Shown here: positions 54,635-62,174 of the stretch, one piece after another
Layout: each line of letters begins with the position of its first letter
Numbering within the stretch: the stretch's first letter is position 1
Assembly (NCBI RefSeq): GCF_003584135.1
Contig: NZ_QXFI01000026.1
Span: 496,001-560,000 of the forward strand
Length of the DNA stretch: 64,000 nucleotides
Direction: 5' to 3'
Source of the DNA: Flagellimonas pelagia
GTDB lineage: Bacteria > Bacteroidota > Bacteroidia > Flavobacteriales > Flavobacteriaceae
Position numbers and translations under genes: made by a program
Notes under the pieces: generated by a model
Database searches by the model: none
What the model saw: the letters and a program-made list of their open reading frames with translations, nothing else
What the model was told of the DNA's origin: nothing

Positions 54635-55012
54635 TCAGACCACTTCTGGGGGATGGGAAATATCCCAAATGAACAGTTGGGGATGGATCCCTAGATATAG
54701 GAAGGAATTCCTGCTTGGGAATACCTGAAAAGGAGTGCTGAGATTCAAGACCAATAAGGATTGAAAGAAAAACAGTGGTTGGATCTCCGTTTTTGATCGT
54801 TGTTCCCCAAAGGGATTCTTGTCCTGGTCTTTTTGCTGTTTCTCCAATTGTTTGGCGAGATAGCATTTGCCGTTGCAGTGCAATTGGGGCCTGTCCTTGT
54901 TCTCGCAGAGCACCTTTGCTATATAATCATAATTGGCCACATATTCGATGACCGGCCAAAGGGGTTTGACCAACATGATGAGAGCCACAAAAAGAATTAT
55001 ATAAGGTTTCAT
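54635..55012 (-). CDS. Small membrane-anchored Cys/His protein, first gene of the copper-receptor operon
   Basis: A 125-residue protein starting MKPYIILFVALIMLVKPLWPVIEYV, a signal anchor or signal peptide. The conserved part is CENKDRPQLHCNGKCYLAKQLEKQ with Cys36, His45, Cys46 and Cys50, a plausible metal-binding cluster. I recall such HCNGKC proteins before TonB receptors in Bacteroidetes. The start is supported by the promoter: TACATTTG ends 5 bp before the ATG, so the mRNA may be leaderless. It lies 87 bp before the receptor gene. Confidence 0.75.
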   Translation of the reverse strand: MKPYIILFVALIMLVKPLWPVIEYVANYDYIAKVLCENKDRPQLHCNGKCYLAKQLEKQQKDQDKNPFGEQRSKTEIQPLFFFQSLLVLNLSTPFQVFPSRNSFLYLGIHPQLFIWDISHPPEVV

Positions 55013-55017
55013 AGGAA

Positions 55018-55096
55018 CAAATGTAGGGTTGACCAAAAAGTGGGGACATGATAATTGTCATAAAGAGGATAAAAATGTCTTTTTTATCTATTTTCG
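55018..55096. promoter_or_regulatory. Divergent control region of the copper-receptor operon
   Basis: Toward the receptor operon (minus): TACATTTG at 55025-55018, identical to the nos -7 element. Exactly 22 bp upstream is ATGAT-AATT-GTCAT (55048-55061), the FNR-like box with one mismatch. On the plus side is the GGATA-family dyad GATAAAAATGTCTTTTTTATC (55068-55088), then TATTTTCG (55089-55096), seven of eight matches to TAnnTTTG, facing the histidine kinase gene. Confidence 0.72.
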
Positions 55097-55156
55097 TTTT
55101 GTAAATGGGTTAAAAAGATGTTTGGGTAGGGGACAGGACAATTGTTTTAAATATAT

Positions 55157-55235
55157 GGCGTGGGCTTTCATGATCGACCATGTTGTATTTTTGTCAATAA
55201 AGGGACAGATCGTTTTTATGAACCTTACCCACGCC
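55157..55235 (+). other. Long imperfect hairpin in the leader of the histidine-kinase gene
   Basis: GGCGTGGG (55157-55164) pairs with CCCACGCC (55228-55235). A second short pairing inside it (TTTCAT with ATGAA) extends the stem. The structure lies in the roughly 200-bp untranslated stretch between the divergent promoter and the kinase start. It could be a structured 5' leader. A 39-codon ORF in the same place (55155-55274) is not convincing. Confidence 0.35.
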
Positions 55236-55298
55236 CAGTATGCCATCATTAGGATTGGGAAATTGTTTTTTTAAATTGTAAAAATGATATATGGCTTT

Positions 55299-56387
55299 AT
55301 GACAAATACAGAACAAAAATTAAAGGAACGTGTCAAGGAACTGACCTGTCTTTATGAGGTTACCTCCATTATTGTGAATTCAAATTATGATGAACTCGAG
55401 ACCTCCCTTGAAGCCATTGCCCATTGTTTAAAACGGGGTTGGCAGTTTGCTGAGGCAGCAGCGGTCCAGATAACGATCGGAGATTACCAGGTACAGACCA
55501 AAAATTATGGAAACGATATGGTCTCCCATTCTTCCGATGTCAAGATATTCAACAAAGTAGAGGGGCGAATAACAGTGGGCTATCCTTCTGCCGAATTTAG
55601 CGTAACAGATTTTTTGGATGAGGAAAGGACCTTGCTCAAAAATGTCTGTTTGGCCATCGGTAATTTGATGGAACGCAAACACATCCGTGATTCGGAAGAG
55701 GAAACCAAAAGACAAATGGAACGAGCCGATCGGTTCCACATCATGGGTGAGATCACCGCGGGAATTGCACATGAACTCAATACCCCTTTGGCCAATATTT
55801 TAGGTTTTGCCGAACTGCTCGTGGAAAATACTGGAGATGAAGCCACAAGGAGAGATCTCCAGAAAATTATCGATAATGCTATTTTCAGTCGAGAGATCGT
55901 TAAAAAGCTCATGTTCTTTACTTGTGAAATGCCCCAAGAGATGGAACAGATTGAACTGAACGCAGTTGTGGAAAATGTTTTACGCTTGTTGGCACCATCC
56001 CTTAAGGCCAAACAGCTGAACATTGTCAAATCTTTTGGCCGGGAACATATCCAAATGCGGGCCAATACCGTTCAACTGACCCAAGTACTGTTCAACCTTA
56101 TCATGAACGCAGCCTATTACTCCCCGCCGAAGGGGGCTATACATATTGAACTTGACAAATCAAACGACAGGACCATCATCCGAATTGCGGATGAAGGACA
56201 GGGCATAGAAACAGAACATGCGGATAAAATTTTCGAACCCTTTTATACATCAAAACCAACAGGTGAGGGCACAGGACTGGGTCTAAGTGTAGTACACGGT
56301 ATTGTGCGTAGTTACAAAGGAACGATCTCACACCGGCCCAATACCCCCAAAGGCACTATCTTTACCCTAGAGTTTCCCAAAATTTAG
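55299..56387 (+). CDS. Soluble sensor histidine kinase
   Basis: A 362-residue kinase from the ATG giving MTNTEQKLKERVKEL; an ATG five codons earlier is possible. No transmembrane helix. Residues about 8-125 form a GAF-like sensor with coiled-coil ends. The HisKA domain has the phospho-acceptor His158 in GIAHELNTPLANILG. The ATPase domain has the N box NLIMNAAYYSP, G1 DEGQGIE, F FEPFYTSKP and G2 GEGTGLGLSV. It ends 2 bp before the response regulator and must be its partner. A cytoplasmic signal (redox, gas or metabolite) is implied. Confidence 0.92.
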   Translation: MTNTEQKLKERVKELTCLYEVTSIIVNSNYDELETSLEAIAHCLKRGWQFAEAAAVQITIGDYQVQTKNYGNDMVSHSSDVKIFNKVEGRITVGYPSAEFSVTDFLDEERTLLKNVCLAIGNLMERKHIRDSEEETKRQMERADRFHIMGEITAGIAHELNTPLANILGFAELLVENTGDEATRRDLQKIIDNAIFSREIVKKLMFFTCEMPQEMEQIELNAVVENVLRLLAPSLKAKQLNIVKSFGREHIQMRANTVQLTQVLFNLIMNAAYYSPPKGAIHIELDKSNDRTIIRIADEGQGIETEHADKIFEPFYTSKPTGEGTGLGLSVVHGIVRSYKGTISHRPNTPKGTIFTLEFPKI

Positions 56388-56389
56388 GT

Positions 56390-57721
56390 ATGGCACTGCA
56401 CAAAGAGAACATCTTAGTTGTCGATGACGACATTCACATCCTGGAACTTCTTTCCAGACAGTTGAAAGGACTCGATTACCATGTCTATAAGGCCATCTCG
56501 GTAAAGGAAGCACTGTATATTTTAAAGGATAGTGTTATTGATCTTTTGATCACCGATATCCAAATGCCCGAAGTGGATGGCCTACAGTTATTGAAATATG
56601 CAAACGAACATTATCCCCTAATGCCCAAATTGGTGGTCACGGGCTATCCTTCGGTGGACGGGGCCTTGGAAGTCATCAAATCGGGCGCAATCGATTATTT
56701 GACCAAGCCCTTTACCAAAGAGGAACTCAAACAATCCGTTGAAAAGGCCTTGTACAGCAAGGAGGAACAACCTTTGTCCATAAAGAAACAATCAACACCT
56801 GACATAAGTGATAACCGTTTTGAAGGAATGGTCGGCAGTTCGGACGCCTTTCAGAAAATCCTCAATATCATAGATCGCGTGAGGGACAATAGGGCCACTG
56901 TACTGATCACGGGGGAAAGTGGAACAGGAAAGGAACTGGTGGCAAGGGCCATCCATTATTCCGGTAAGTTTTCCAAAGGACCTTTCATTGCAGTAAACTG
57001 TGGTGCCATCCCCGAAAACCTCCTAGAGGCAGAACTCTTCGGATATGTAAAAGGTGCCTTTACAGGAGCCAATGAGAACCGCAGTGGATTCTTTCAGGCC
57101 GCCGAAGGAGGAACCCTTTTTTTGGATGAAATAGGAGCAGCTGGTTTGGCGGTACAGACCAAGCTGTTGCGTGCACTTCAAGAAAAGGAAATCACCAGGG
57201 TGGGGTCCCGAAAACTGGAAAAAGTGGAAATCCGCATTGTTGCGGCCACCAATGTGGATCTTTTGGAGGAGATCAAGAACAAGAACTTTAGGGAAGACCT
57301 ATATTATCGACTTACGGTTGTGGAAATCAATGTGCCGCCACTTCGGGATAGAAAATCCGATATTCCTTTGCTAGTGGAAAAGTTTCTCCGAAAATATGGT
57401 GTTGAATATAAAGACCGTCTGCCAAGAATTAGCCCTGAGGCCTTAGGGATTTTGGAACGATACCACTGGCCAGGGAACATCAGGGAACTTGAAAATATAG
57501 TCCAGCGCGTGGTGATCATGTCGGATGGCCCCATAGGGATCGAAGATATACCCGAGTTCTTGAAGTACCGGATTGATTTCCCCCAAAAAGGTCTTGTGCC
57601 CCTTAGGGAAATGGAGAAGGAATATATCAAAAAGGTACTCTTGCACACAAAGGGAAATAAGACCAAGGCCGCCGAAATACTGCAGATAGATCGCAAAACC
57701 TTGCGTGATAAGCTGGATTGA
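56390..57721 (+). CDS. NtrC-family sigma-54 response regulator
   Basis: A 443-residue regulator with receiver, AAA+ and Fis domains. The phospho-acceptor is Asp56 in LLITDIQMPEVDG. AAA+ motifs are Walker A GESGTGKE (175-182), GAFTGA (222-227) and FLDEIGAAG. The C-terminal HTH reads GNKTKAAEILQIDRKTLRDKLD. It is phosphorylated by the adjacent kinase and activates sigma-54 promoters. Its targets may be the genes immediately downstream, but no convincing -24/-12 element was found ahead of them. Confidence 0.95.
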   Translation: MALHKENILVVDDDIHILELLSRQLKGLDYHVYKAISVKEALYILKDSVIDLLITDIQMPEVDGLQLLKYANEHYPLMPKLVVTGYPSVDGALEVIKSGAIDYLTKPFTKEELKQSVEKALYSKEEQPLSIKKQSTPDISDNRFEGMVGSSDAFQKILNIIDRVRDNRATVLITGESGTGKELVARAIHYSGKFSKGPFIAVNCGAIPENLLEAELFGYVKGAFTGANENRSGFFQAAEGGTLFLDEIGAAGLAVQTKLLRALQEKEITRVGSRKLEKVEIRIVAATNVDLLEEIKNKNFREDLYYRLTVVEINVPPLRDRKSDIPLLVEKFLRKYGVEYKDRLPRISPEALGILERYHWPGNIRELENIVQRVVIMSDGPIGIEDIPEFLKYRIDFPQKGLVPLREMEKEYIKKVLLHTKGNKTKAAEILQIDRKTLRDKLD

Positions 57722-57931
57722 ACCGGTTATAAAATAACCGACTGGGGAAATATACCCCGTTTCCATTTCCACTCCAAAATTTTTAATATTCAATTGTATA
57801 TTGATAATCAGTTGATTACAATCAAACCTCCTTTTTTTTGAACATTGGGTACGGACTTTGCCCTTTGGATTGCCAAACGTGCCAAATCTGGACAATACTG
57901 GTTGACAGATTTGTGAAAATAAGAGAACCTT

Positions 57932-58381
57932 ATGAAGTATGGCAGTCTCATTTTGGAGAAGAATGATTTTCTGATGACCAGAAAGTTCATGAAACAGAAT
58001 TGTATATGGGAAGATTATATCCATACAGGTGTATTGGAGATCTTGGACCTGAATTTGAACAATGCTGTGGTGTTGGATGAGGGCCAGATGCCCTCTGACA
58101 TTGTTCGACTGTATTCCGAGGTTACCCTTGTTGGTTCCTCGGACCATCGGGATTCCTTCCGGCTTGTACCTCCTGGCGAAGAAGATCCGACGACAAACCA
58201 AATTTCTGTGACCAGTAGTTTGGGCGCGTCATTGATCGGTTTCTCCAAAGGTGACCGAATTACCTATGGCCTTCCCGGTAGTAAAATATCTTTTATGATC
58301 GAAAAAGTAAAGCAGGGTAGGCAAAAGGTCAAACTCTCCATTTCAGATGGTGACATGCAAAAGATGGTACCCGAACAGTAA
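57932..58381 (+). CDS. Rnk/GreA-C-terminal-like protein (copy 1)
   Basis: A 149-residue protein related to the C-terminal domain of GreA/GreB and to Rnk. It starts MKYGSLILEKNDFLMTRKFM, has a helical N-terminal half, and the FKBP-like core VRLYSEVTLVGSSDHRDSFRLVPPGEEDPTTNQISVTSSLGASLIGFSKGDRI split here only by quotation. Such proteins bind RNA polymerase in the secondary channel region without an antipausing coiled coil. A paralogue lies at 61116. It follows the NtrC-type regulator by 210 bp. Confidence 0.8.
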   Translation: MKYGSLILEKNDFLMTRKFMKQNCIWEDYIHTGVLEILDLNLNNAVVLDEGQMPSDIVRLYSEVTLVGSSDHRDSFRLVPPGEEDPTTNQISVTSSLGASLIGFSKGDRITYGLPGSKISFMIEKVKQGRQKVKLSISDGDMQKMVPEQ

Positions 58382-58404
58382 GTGATTTATTGATTCTAAA
58401 TATT

Positions 58405-58773
58405 ATGGTTATGATTAAATATGTAATTGTCCTTTTGTTTTCTATAAACCTGTTGCATGCACAGGCCAATGCATCCCAAACGAACACAAAAGTCAAAGTC
58501 GGGGATGTATTCGAAATCGGGAAACCTGAAACGAACAAGTACAAGTATATTGACTTCCCCAAGGCGAACTTTATCATCAAAAGAGGGGGTATCGCAAACT
58601 ACAAACGTGTGGAAGGGGAAAAAGTGGTGGTGACTTCCGTCAAAGAAAAAAAGGATGGATCCACAAAGATCAAGATCAAACGAGTTGATGGTAACAGGTT
58701 CTTTGGCAGTCATAGCATAGTGGCCGTCGACTTTTTTGGGGCAATGGAGTCCGGAGAGCTCCAAACCTTATAG
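58405..58773 (+). CDS. Small exported protein of unknown function
   Basis: A 122-residue protein with a signal peptide (MVMIKYVIVLLFSINLLHAQA); an ATG two codons later is equally good. The mature part is lysine-rich and beta-like, with VKVGDVFEIGKPETNKYKYIDFPKANFI and KKDGSTKIKIKRVDGNRFFG. Its spacing (23 bp after the Rnk-like gene) suggests cotranscription. I do not recognise the family; a small periplasmic beta-barrel domain is likely. Confidence 0.72.
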   Translation: MVMIKYVIVLLFSINLLHAQANASQTNTKVKVGDVFEIGKPETNKYKYIDFPKANFIIKRGGIANYKRVEGEKVVVTSVKEKKDGSTKIKIKRVDGNRFFGSHSIVAVDFFGAMESGELQTL

Positions 58774-58804
58774 TTGATTTATGATTGGTGGTTAGTTGAT
58801 GATG

Positions 58805-58858
58805 TCCACCCGGTTTTCCAAAATTGTTATTTGCTCAACAAGGTAGTGGCCGGGTGGA
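58805..58858. terminator. Long-loop hairpin between small genes
   Basis: TCCACCCGG (58805-58813) pairs with CCGGGTGGA (58850-58858), separated by 36 nt and followed by TTTTC. It may be a terminator or a processed leader of the next gene. Confidence 0.4.
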
Positions 58859-58908
58859 TTTTCGATCCAGCGGATAATTCTTTGATGTAATACCTAAATG
58901 ATTAAAAC

Positions 58909-59529
58909 ATGAAAACTAAATTTTCAATAAAACAACGAATATTGGTCGGTCTGGTCCTGGCCACCGCTTTTTTGTTGGTACTGGGCTCCAACCTGTTGGA
59001 CCGGAAATATTTTTCCACAATACAAGCATCGGTCAAATCCATTTATGATGATCGCATAGTGGTGCAGGATTATATCTATCAATTACAGGATATGGCACAT
59101 GAGATGGAAGTGGCACTCTTGAAAGGTGAGTATGTGCAGGGTAATGAAAGGTCTGAAAAAATCAAAGCTTTGTTGGCTGATTTTTCCAGAACCAAGTTGA
59201 CACGGGACGAGGCCAGGCTGTTGGAGCGATTGGACCGTCAATTTTCCGATTTGGAACCCAGTGGGACAACCAATGCATCAAAAGAGGGGAAACCGTTGGC
59301 CGAAGCAAAAGTATTGCCACAATTGGCACAAATAAGACAAACCTTGGATGGCCTTGAGGAAATCCAATTGGAACAAAGTGACATGCTGACCCAGCTATCA
59401 GAAAAAACCTTGGGGGTCAATAGGATGTTGTCCAATTTGGAAGTGGTATTTCTGGTCATCATCGGAATATCGATTTTGGTACTGGCGTTCTATCCGGTAA
59501 AAGTGCTAAACCCTGTGCATTGGAATTAA
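58909..59529 (+). CDS. Four-helix-bundle sensor-like membrane protein without output domain
   Basis: A 206-residue protein with transmembrane helices at about 12-28 and 178-199 and an all-helical periplasmic domain between them. The latter resembles the 4HB domain of chemoreceptors and sensor kinases (VKSIYDDRIVVQDYIYQLQDMAHEME). The C-terminus ends eight residues after the second helix, so there is no HAMP, kinase or methyl-accepting part. It may signal through a partner, possibly the nearby kinase. Whether it is a truncated receptor or a complete short protein is undecided. Confidence 0.72.
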   Translation: MKTKFSIKQRILVGLVLATAFLLVLGSNLLDRKYFSTIQASVKSIYDDRIVVQDYIYQLQDMAHEMEVALLKGEYVQGNERSEKIKALLADFSRTKLTRDEARLLERLDRQFSDLEPSGTTNASKEGKPLAEAKVLPQLAQIRQTLDGLEEIQLEQSDMLTQLSEKTLGVNRMLSNLEVVFLVIIGISILVLAFYPVKVLNPVHWN

Positions 59530-59564
59530 TACCCTAATCTCAATTAATAAAATTTAAAGAATCC

Positions 59565-59729
59565 ATGAAAGAATTAGTACGGAGCCTATGCTCAACGTGC
59601 AGGCATGTGGCCTATTGTTCCTTAAGTACGGATAGGACCAATATCCAATTATGTAATGAATACGTCCATCGACTTGATGAAAGCGACGGACCGGCCATAA
59701 TGGTCACAAATGAAATGATGAGTAATTAA
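59565..59729 (+). CDS. 54-residue cysteine-rich small protein
   Basis: A small ORF between the sensor-like gene and glutamate dehydrogenase. The protein starts MKELVRSLCSTCRHVAYC and has four cysteines in a C-x2-C-x5-C-x11-C pattern (Cys9, Cys12, Cys18, Cys30) with His14, a plausible zinc or Fe-S binding knuckle. The acidic tail is HRLDESDGPAIMV. Co-directional with neighbours and overlapped by no other credible frame. Function unknown. Confidence 0.68.
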   Translation: MKELVRSLCSTCRHVAYCSLSTDRTNIQLCNEYVHRLDESDGPAIMVTNEMMSN

Positions 59730-59759
59730 GCACACCTAGTGCAACCAAAATTTTATACA

Positions 59760-61052
59760 ATGACAACAACGATAACATCGGAAAAAAAACAACTGAAACA
59801 AGGTATGTTGGACAATGTCATGAGACAGTTCAACAATGCAGCGGACATTATTGAACTGAACAAGAACATCCGTAAGATCCTTGAAGTGACGAACAACGAG
59901 TTCATTGTCCATTTCCCGGTCCGCATGGATAACGGTGAAGTGGAAATATTCACGGGGTATCGGGTTCAGCACAACAATGCCCTGGGCCCCTATAAGGGAG
60001 GACTTCGTTACCATCCTACAGTGGACATTGATGCTGCGCGGGCACTGGCCATGTGGATGACCTGGAAGACCTCATTGGCAGGATTGCCCTACGGGGGGGC
60101 CAAAGGGGGTATCCAATTGGATCCGACAAAGTATTCACAGGACGAATTGCAACGGATCACCAGACGGTTCACCTATGCCCTTGGGGACAATATAGGCCCA
60201 GAATTGGATATTCCGGCTCCGGACGTGAACACCAACGCCCAGACCATGGCTTGGATCTTGGACACGTATATGTCCACCAAATCTCCCAATGAACGTTCAA
60301 AGAACCTACATGTGGTCACTGGAAAACCCATAGGGGCAGGAGGCTCCGAAGGCAGGGACAGGGCGACCGGTTACGGGGTGTTCCTGACCATTAAATTTTG
60401 GGCAGAAAACAAAAAGGTCGATTTGAAAAACAAAAGGTTCATTGTACAGGGTTTTGGCAATGTGGGCTATTGGGCCGCACACTTTCTGGAAAAGGAGGGG
60501 GCAATACTCACAGCGGTACAGGATGCCTATGGAAGCATATATAACGAGGATGGCATCTCCACTGAAAAATTATTGGAATATGTACAGGCCAATAAGGGAA
60601 GTGTCCTTGGCTTTAGTGGTGCAAATACTATGGACAGTGCCGATTTTTTTGGTCTGGACTGTGATATCTGTATCCCGGCAGCATTGGGAAACCAGATCAC
60701 TGTTGAAAATGCCCCGAAGATAAAGGCCCGTTTGATCGCTGAAGGAGCCAATGGACCAACCGATGTAAAGGCCGAGGAAATCCTTTTGAAAAGGGGAGTC
60801 GATATCATTCCTGATATCCTATGTAATTCCGGAGGTGTAATCGGAAGTTATTTTGAATGGTTGCAAAATCGCAACGGAGAAATATGGCATTTGGATGAAG
60901 TATTGGAAAAATTGGAAAAAAAGATGAGAGAATCCTTTGGCAAAGTGGTCCATAAGGCGAAATCCAAAAAAGTGGATATGCGCACAGCCGCCTTTATCAT
61001 TGCCATTGAGCGACTTGAGGAAACGTATGTCCAAAGGGGTATTTTTCCATAA
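59760..61052 (+). CDS. Glutamate dehydrogenase (Glu/Leu/Phe/Val family)
   Basis: A 430-residue enzyme interconverting glutamate and 2-oxoglutarate plus ammonium. I start it at the ATG giving MTTTITSEKKQLKQG; a non-ATG extension of seven codons is unlikely. Substrate and catalytic segments are ALGPYKGGLRYHP and LPYGGAKGGIQLDP; the nucleotide-binding Rossmann motif is VQGFGNVGYWAAHFLEKEGA. It matches the 410-450-residue hexameric GDH II type rather than the large forms. Located in a cluster of small regulators, suggesting regulated ammonium assimilation or glutamate catabolism. Confidence 0.94.
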   Translation: MTTTITSEKKQLKQGMLDNVMRQFNNAADIIELNKNIRKILEVTNNEFIVHFPVRMDNGEVEIFTGYRVQHNNALGPYKGGLRYHPTVDIDAARALAMWMTWKTSLAGLPYGGAKGGIQLDPTKYSQDELQRITRRFTYALGDNIGPELDIPAPDVNTNAQTMAWILDTYMSTKSPNERSKNLHVVTGKPIGAGGSEGRDRATGYGVFLTIKFWAENKKVDLKNKRFIVQGFGNVGYWAAHFLEKEGAILTAVQDAYGSIYNEDGISTEKLLEYVQANKGSVLGFSGANTMDSADFFGLDCDICIPAALGNQITVENAPKIKARLIAEGANGPTDVKAEEILLKRGVDIIPDILCNSGGVIGSYFEWLQNRNGEIWHLDEVLEKLEKKMRESFGKVVHKAKSKKVDMRTAAFIIAIERLEETYVQRGIFP

Positions 61053-61115
61053 TCCAATAATCCATTTAGGGTTCCATTTGAATGTGATGGAGGCTAAAAC
61101 ATAAAACGAAAAATA

Positions 61116-61535
61116 ATGAAATACGGTAGTTTGGTAATTGAAAAAAAAGAATATGTCCTTTTGAAGCGGTTGATGAACCTATCAGGATACTATAAGGACA
61201 ATACCCTTAGGAGCTCGGTAAAAAAGCTCGTGGGTGAAATGGAAACAGCACGGATATTGGATGAAGCGGAAATGCCGGATGATGTCATCCGGTTCAATGC
61301 CGTGGTGACCATAATTTCCGAAAATGGATGGCACAAAAAATTCAAATTGGTACTTCCTAGTCGGAGCGATGTGAAAAACAACCATATTTCAATCCTGACC
61401 CCCATGGGAGCAGCGGTCATGGGGTATGCCAAAGGGGATTCCCTAGTTTGGGAGTTTCCTTCCGGAAACCAAAAATTGACCATTGAAAATGTGGAACAGG
61501 AGAATGAACCCATAAACCTAAATATGGTATTATGA
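61116..61535 (+). CDS. Rnk/GreA-C-terminal-like protein (copy 2)
   Basis: A 139-residue paralogue of the protein at 57932: it shares MKYGSLVIEKKEYVLLKRLM, a DEAEMPDDVIRFNAVVTI block matching DEGQMPSDIVRLYSEVTL, and NNHISILTPMGAAVMGYAKGD near the C-terminus. A Rnk-like RNA polymerase-binding role is inferred from the fold. Its stop overlaps the next gene's start (ATGA). Confidence 0.8.
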   Translation: MKYGSLVIEKKEYVLLKRLMNLSGYYKDNTLRSSVKKLVGEMETARILDEAEMPDDVIRFNAVVTIISENGWHKKFKLVLPSRSDVKNNHISILTPMGAAVMGYAKGDSLVWEFPSGNQKLTIENVEQENEPINLNMVL

Positions 61536-61924
61536 AGCAGGTGAACAGACCCTATTTTCACGAGTCCATAAGCCAGATCATAGTTAAAAAGGACAAGTTG
61601 GAGATTTCCAATTGGACCGAAACCATGGAGTTGATCAATAATGAACTGCAATATTTGATTCCATTGGAAAAACGCCTATTGGGAAACCCTGCGGTAAACC
61701 AAAGCCTTTTGGCCATCCAGCGGGATAACCAACTTCGCTTGGGCACCCTGTATCGATATGAAAGGACAATGATAAATGCCATTGAGTGTGATACCACGGA
61801 ATGTGACGCCTATTATCTGAACACCCATGAGAAAAATAGGGATAGTTATATGGACCATATCAAGACCTATACCAAGATCAAGACGATATTGCTTTCAAAA
61901 ATTTTGGAAAGGTATCAAAGGTAA
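61532..61924 (+). CDS. Conserved-looking helical hypothetical protein
   Basis: A 130-residue cytoplasmic protein, coupled by a 4-bp ATGA overlap to the Rnk-like gene. It is largely alpha-helical, with a heptad-like stretch ETMELINNELQYLIPLEKRLL near the N-terminus, two cysteines (IECDTTECDAYY) and a basic C-terminus. No family recognised. Its coupling suggests it works with the Rnk-like protein. Confidence 0.7.
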   Translation: MKQVNRPYFHESISQIIVKKDKLEISNWTETMELINNELQYLIPLEKRLLGNPAVNQSLLAIQRDNQLRLGTLYRYERTMINAIECDTTECDAYYLNTHEKNRDSYMDHIKTYTKIKTILLSKILERYQR

Positions 61925-62174
61925 CCTGGATGATCAATACGTAAGAATTAAAATTTAATGAAGAATACGGTTTTCACCCTTTGTTGGTGAAACAGGGAGG
62001 GAACGACCATTGCCACCAATGCCAATGGTCCATTCTGAAAGTACCTTGGCCATTACTTGGCGACCCCTACCCAAGGATCGGTAGCACGTTAGTACAAAAA
62101 TTCAATAATGTCTGGTTGTAGTTATCTGGGCGTAAAAAGTACCGGATTTGGATTTAAAAAACCATACAAACAAC

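Noticed and set aside
55155-55274. A 39-codon ORF in the kinase leader
   Set aside because: No similarity, coincides with the hairpin, and is part of a longer chance-open frame.
62047-62062. Possible sigma-54 promoter (TGGC...TGGC) before the SulP gene
   Set aside because: The GG-N10-GC spacing fits, but other consensus positions do not, and the site lies over 100 bp from the start; too weak to annotate.
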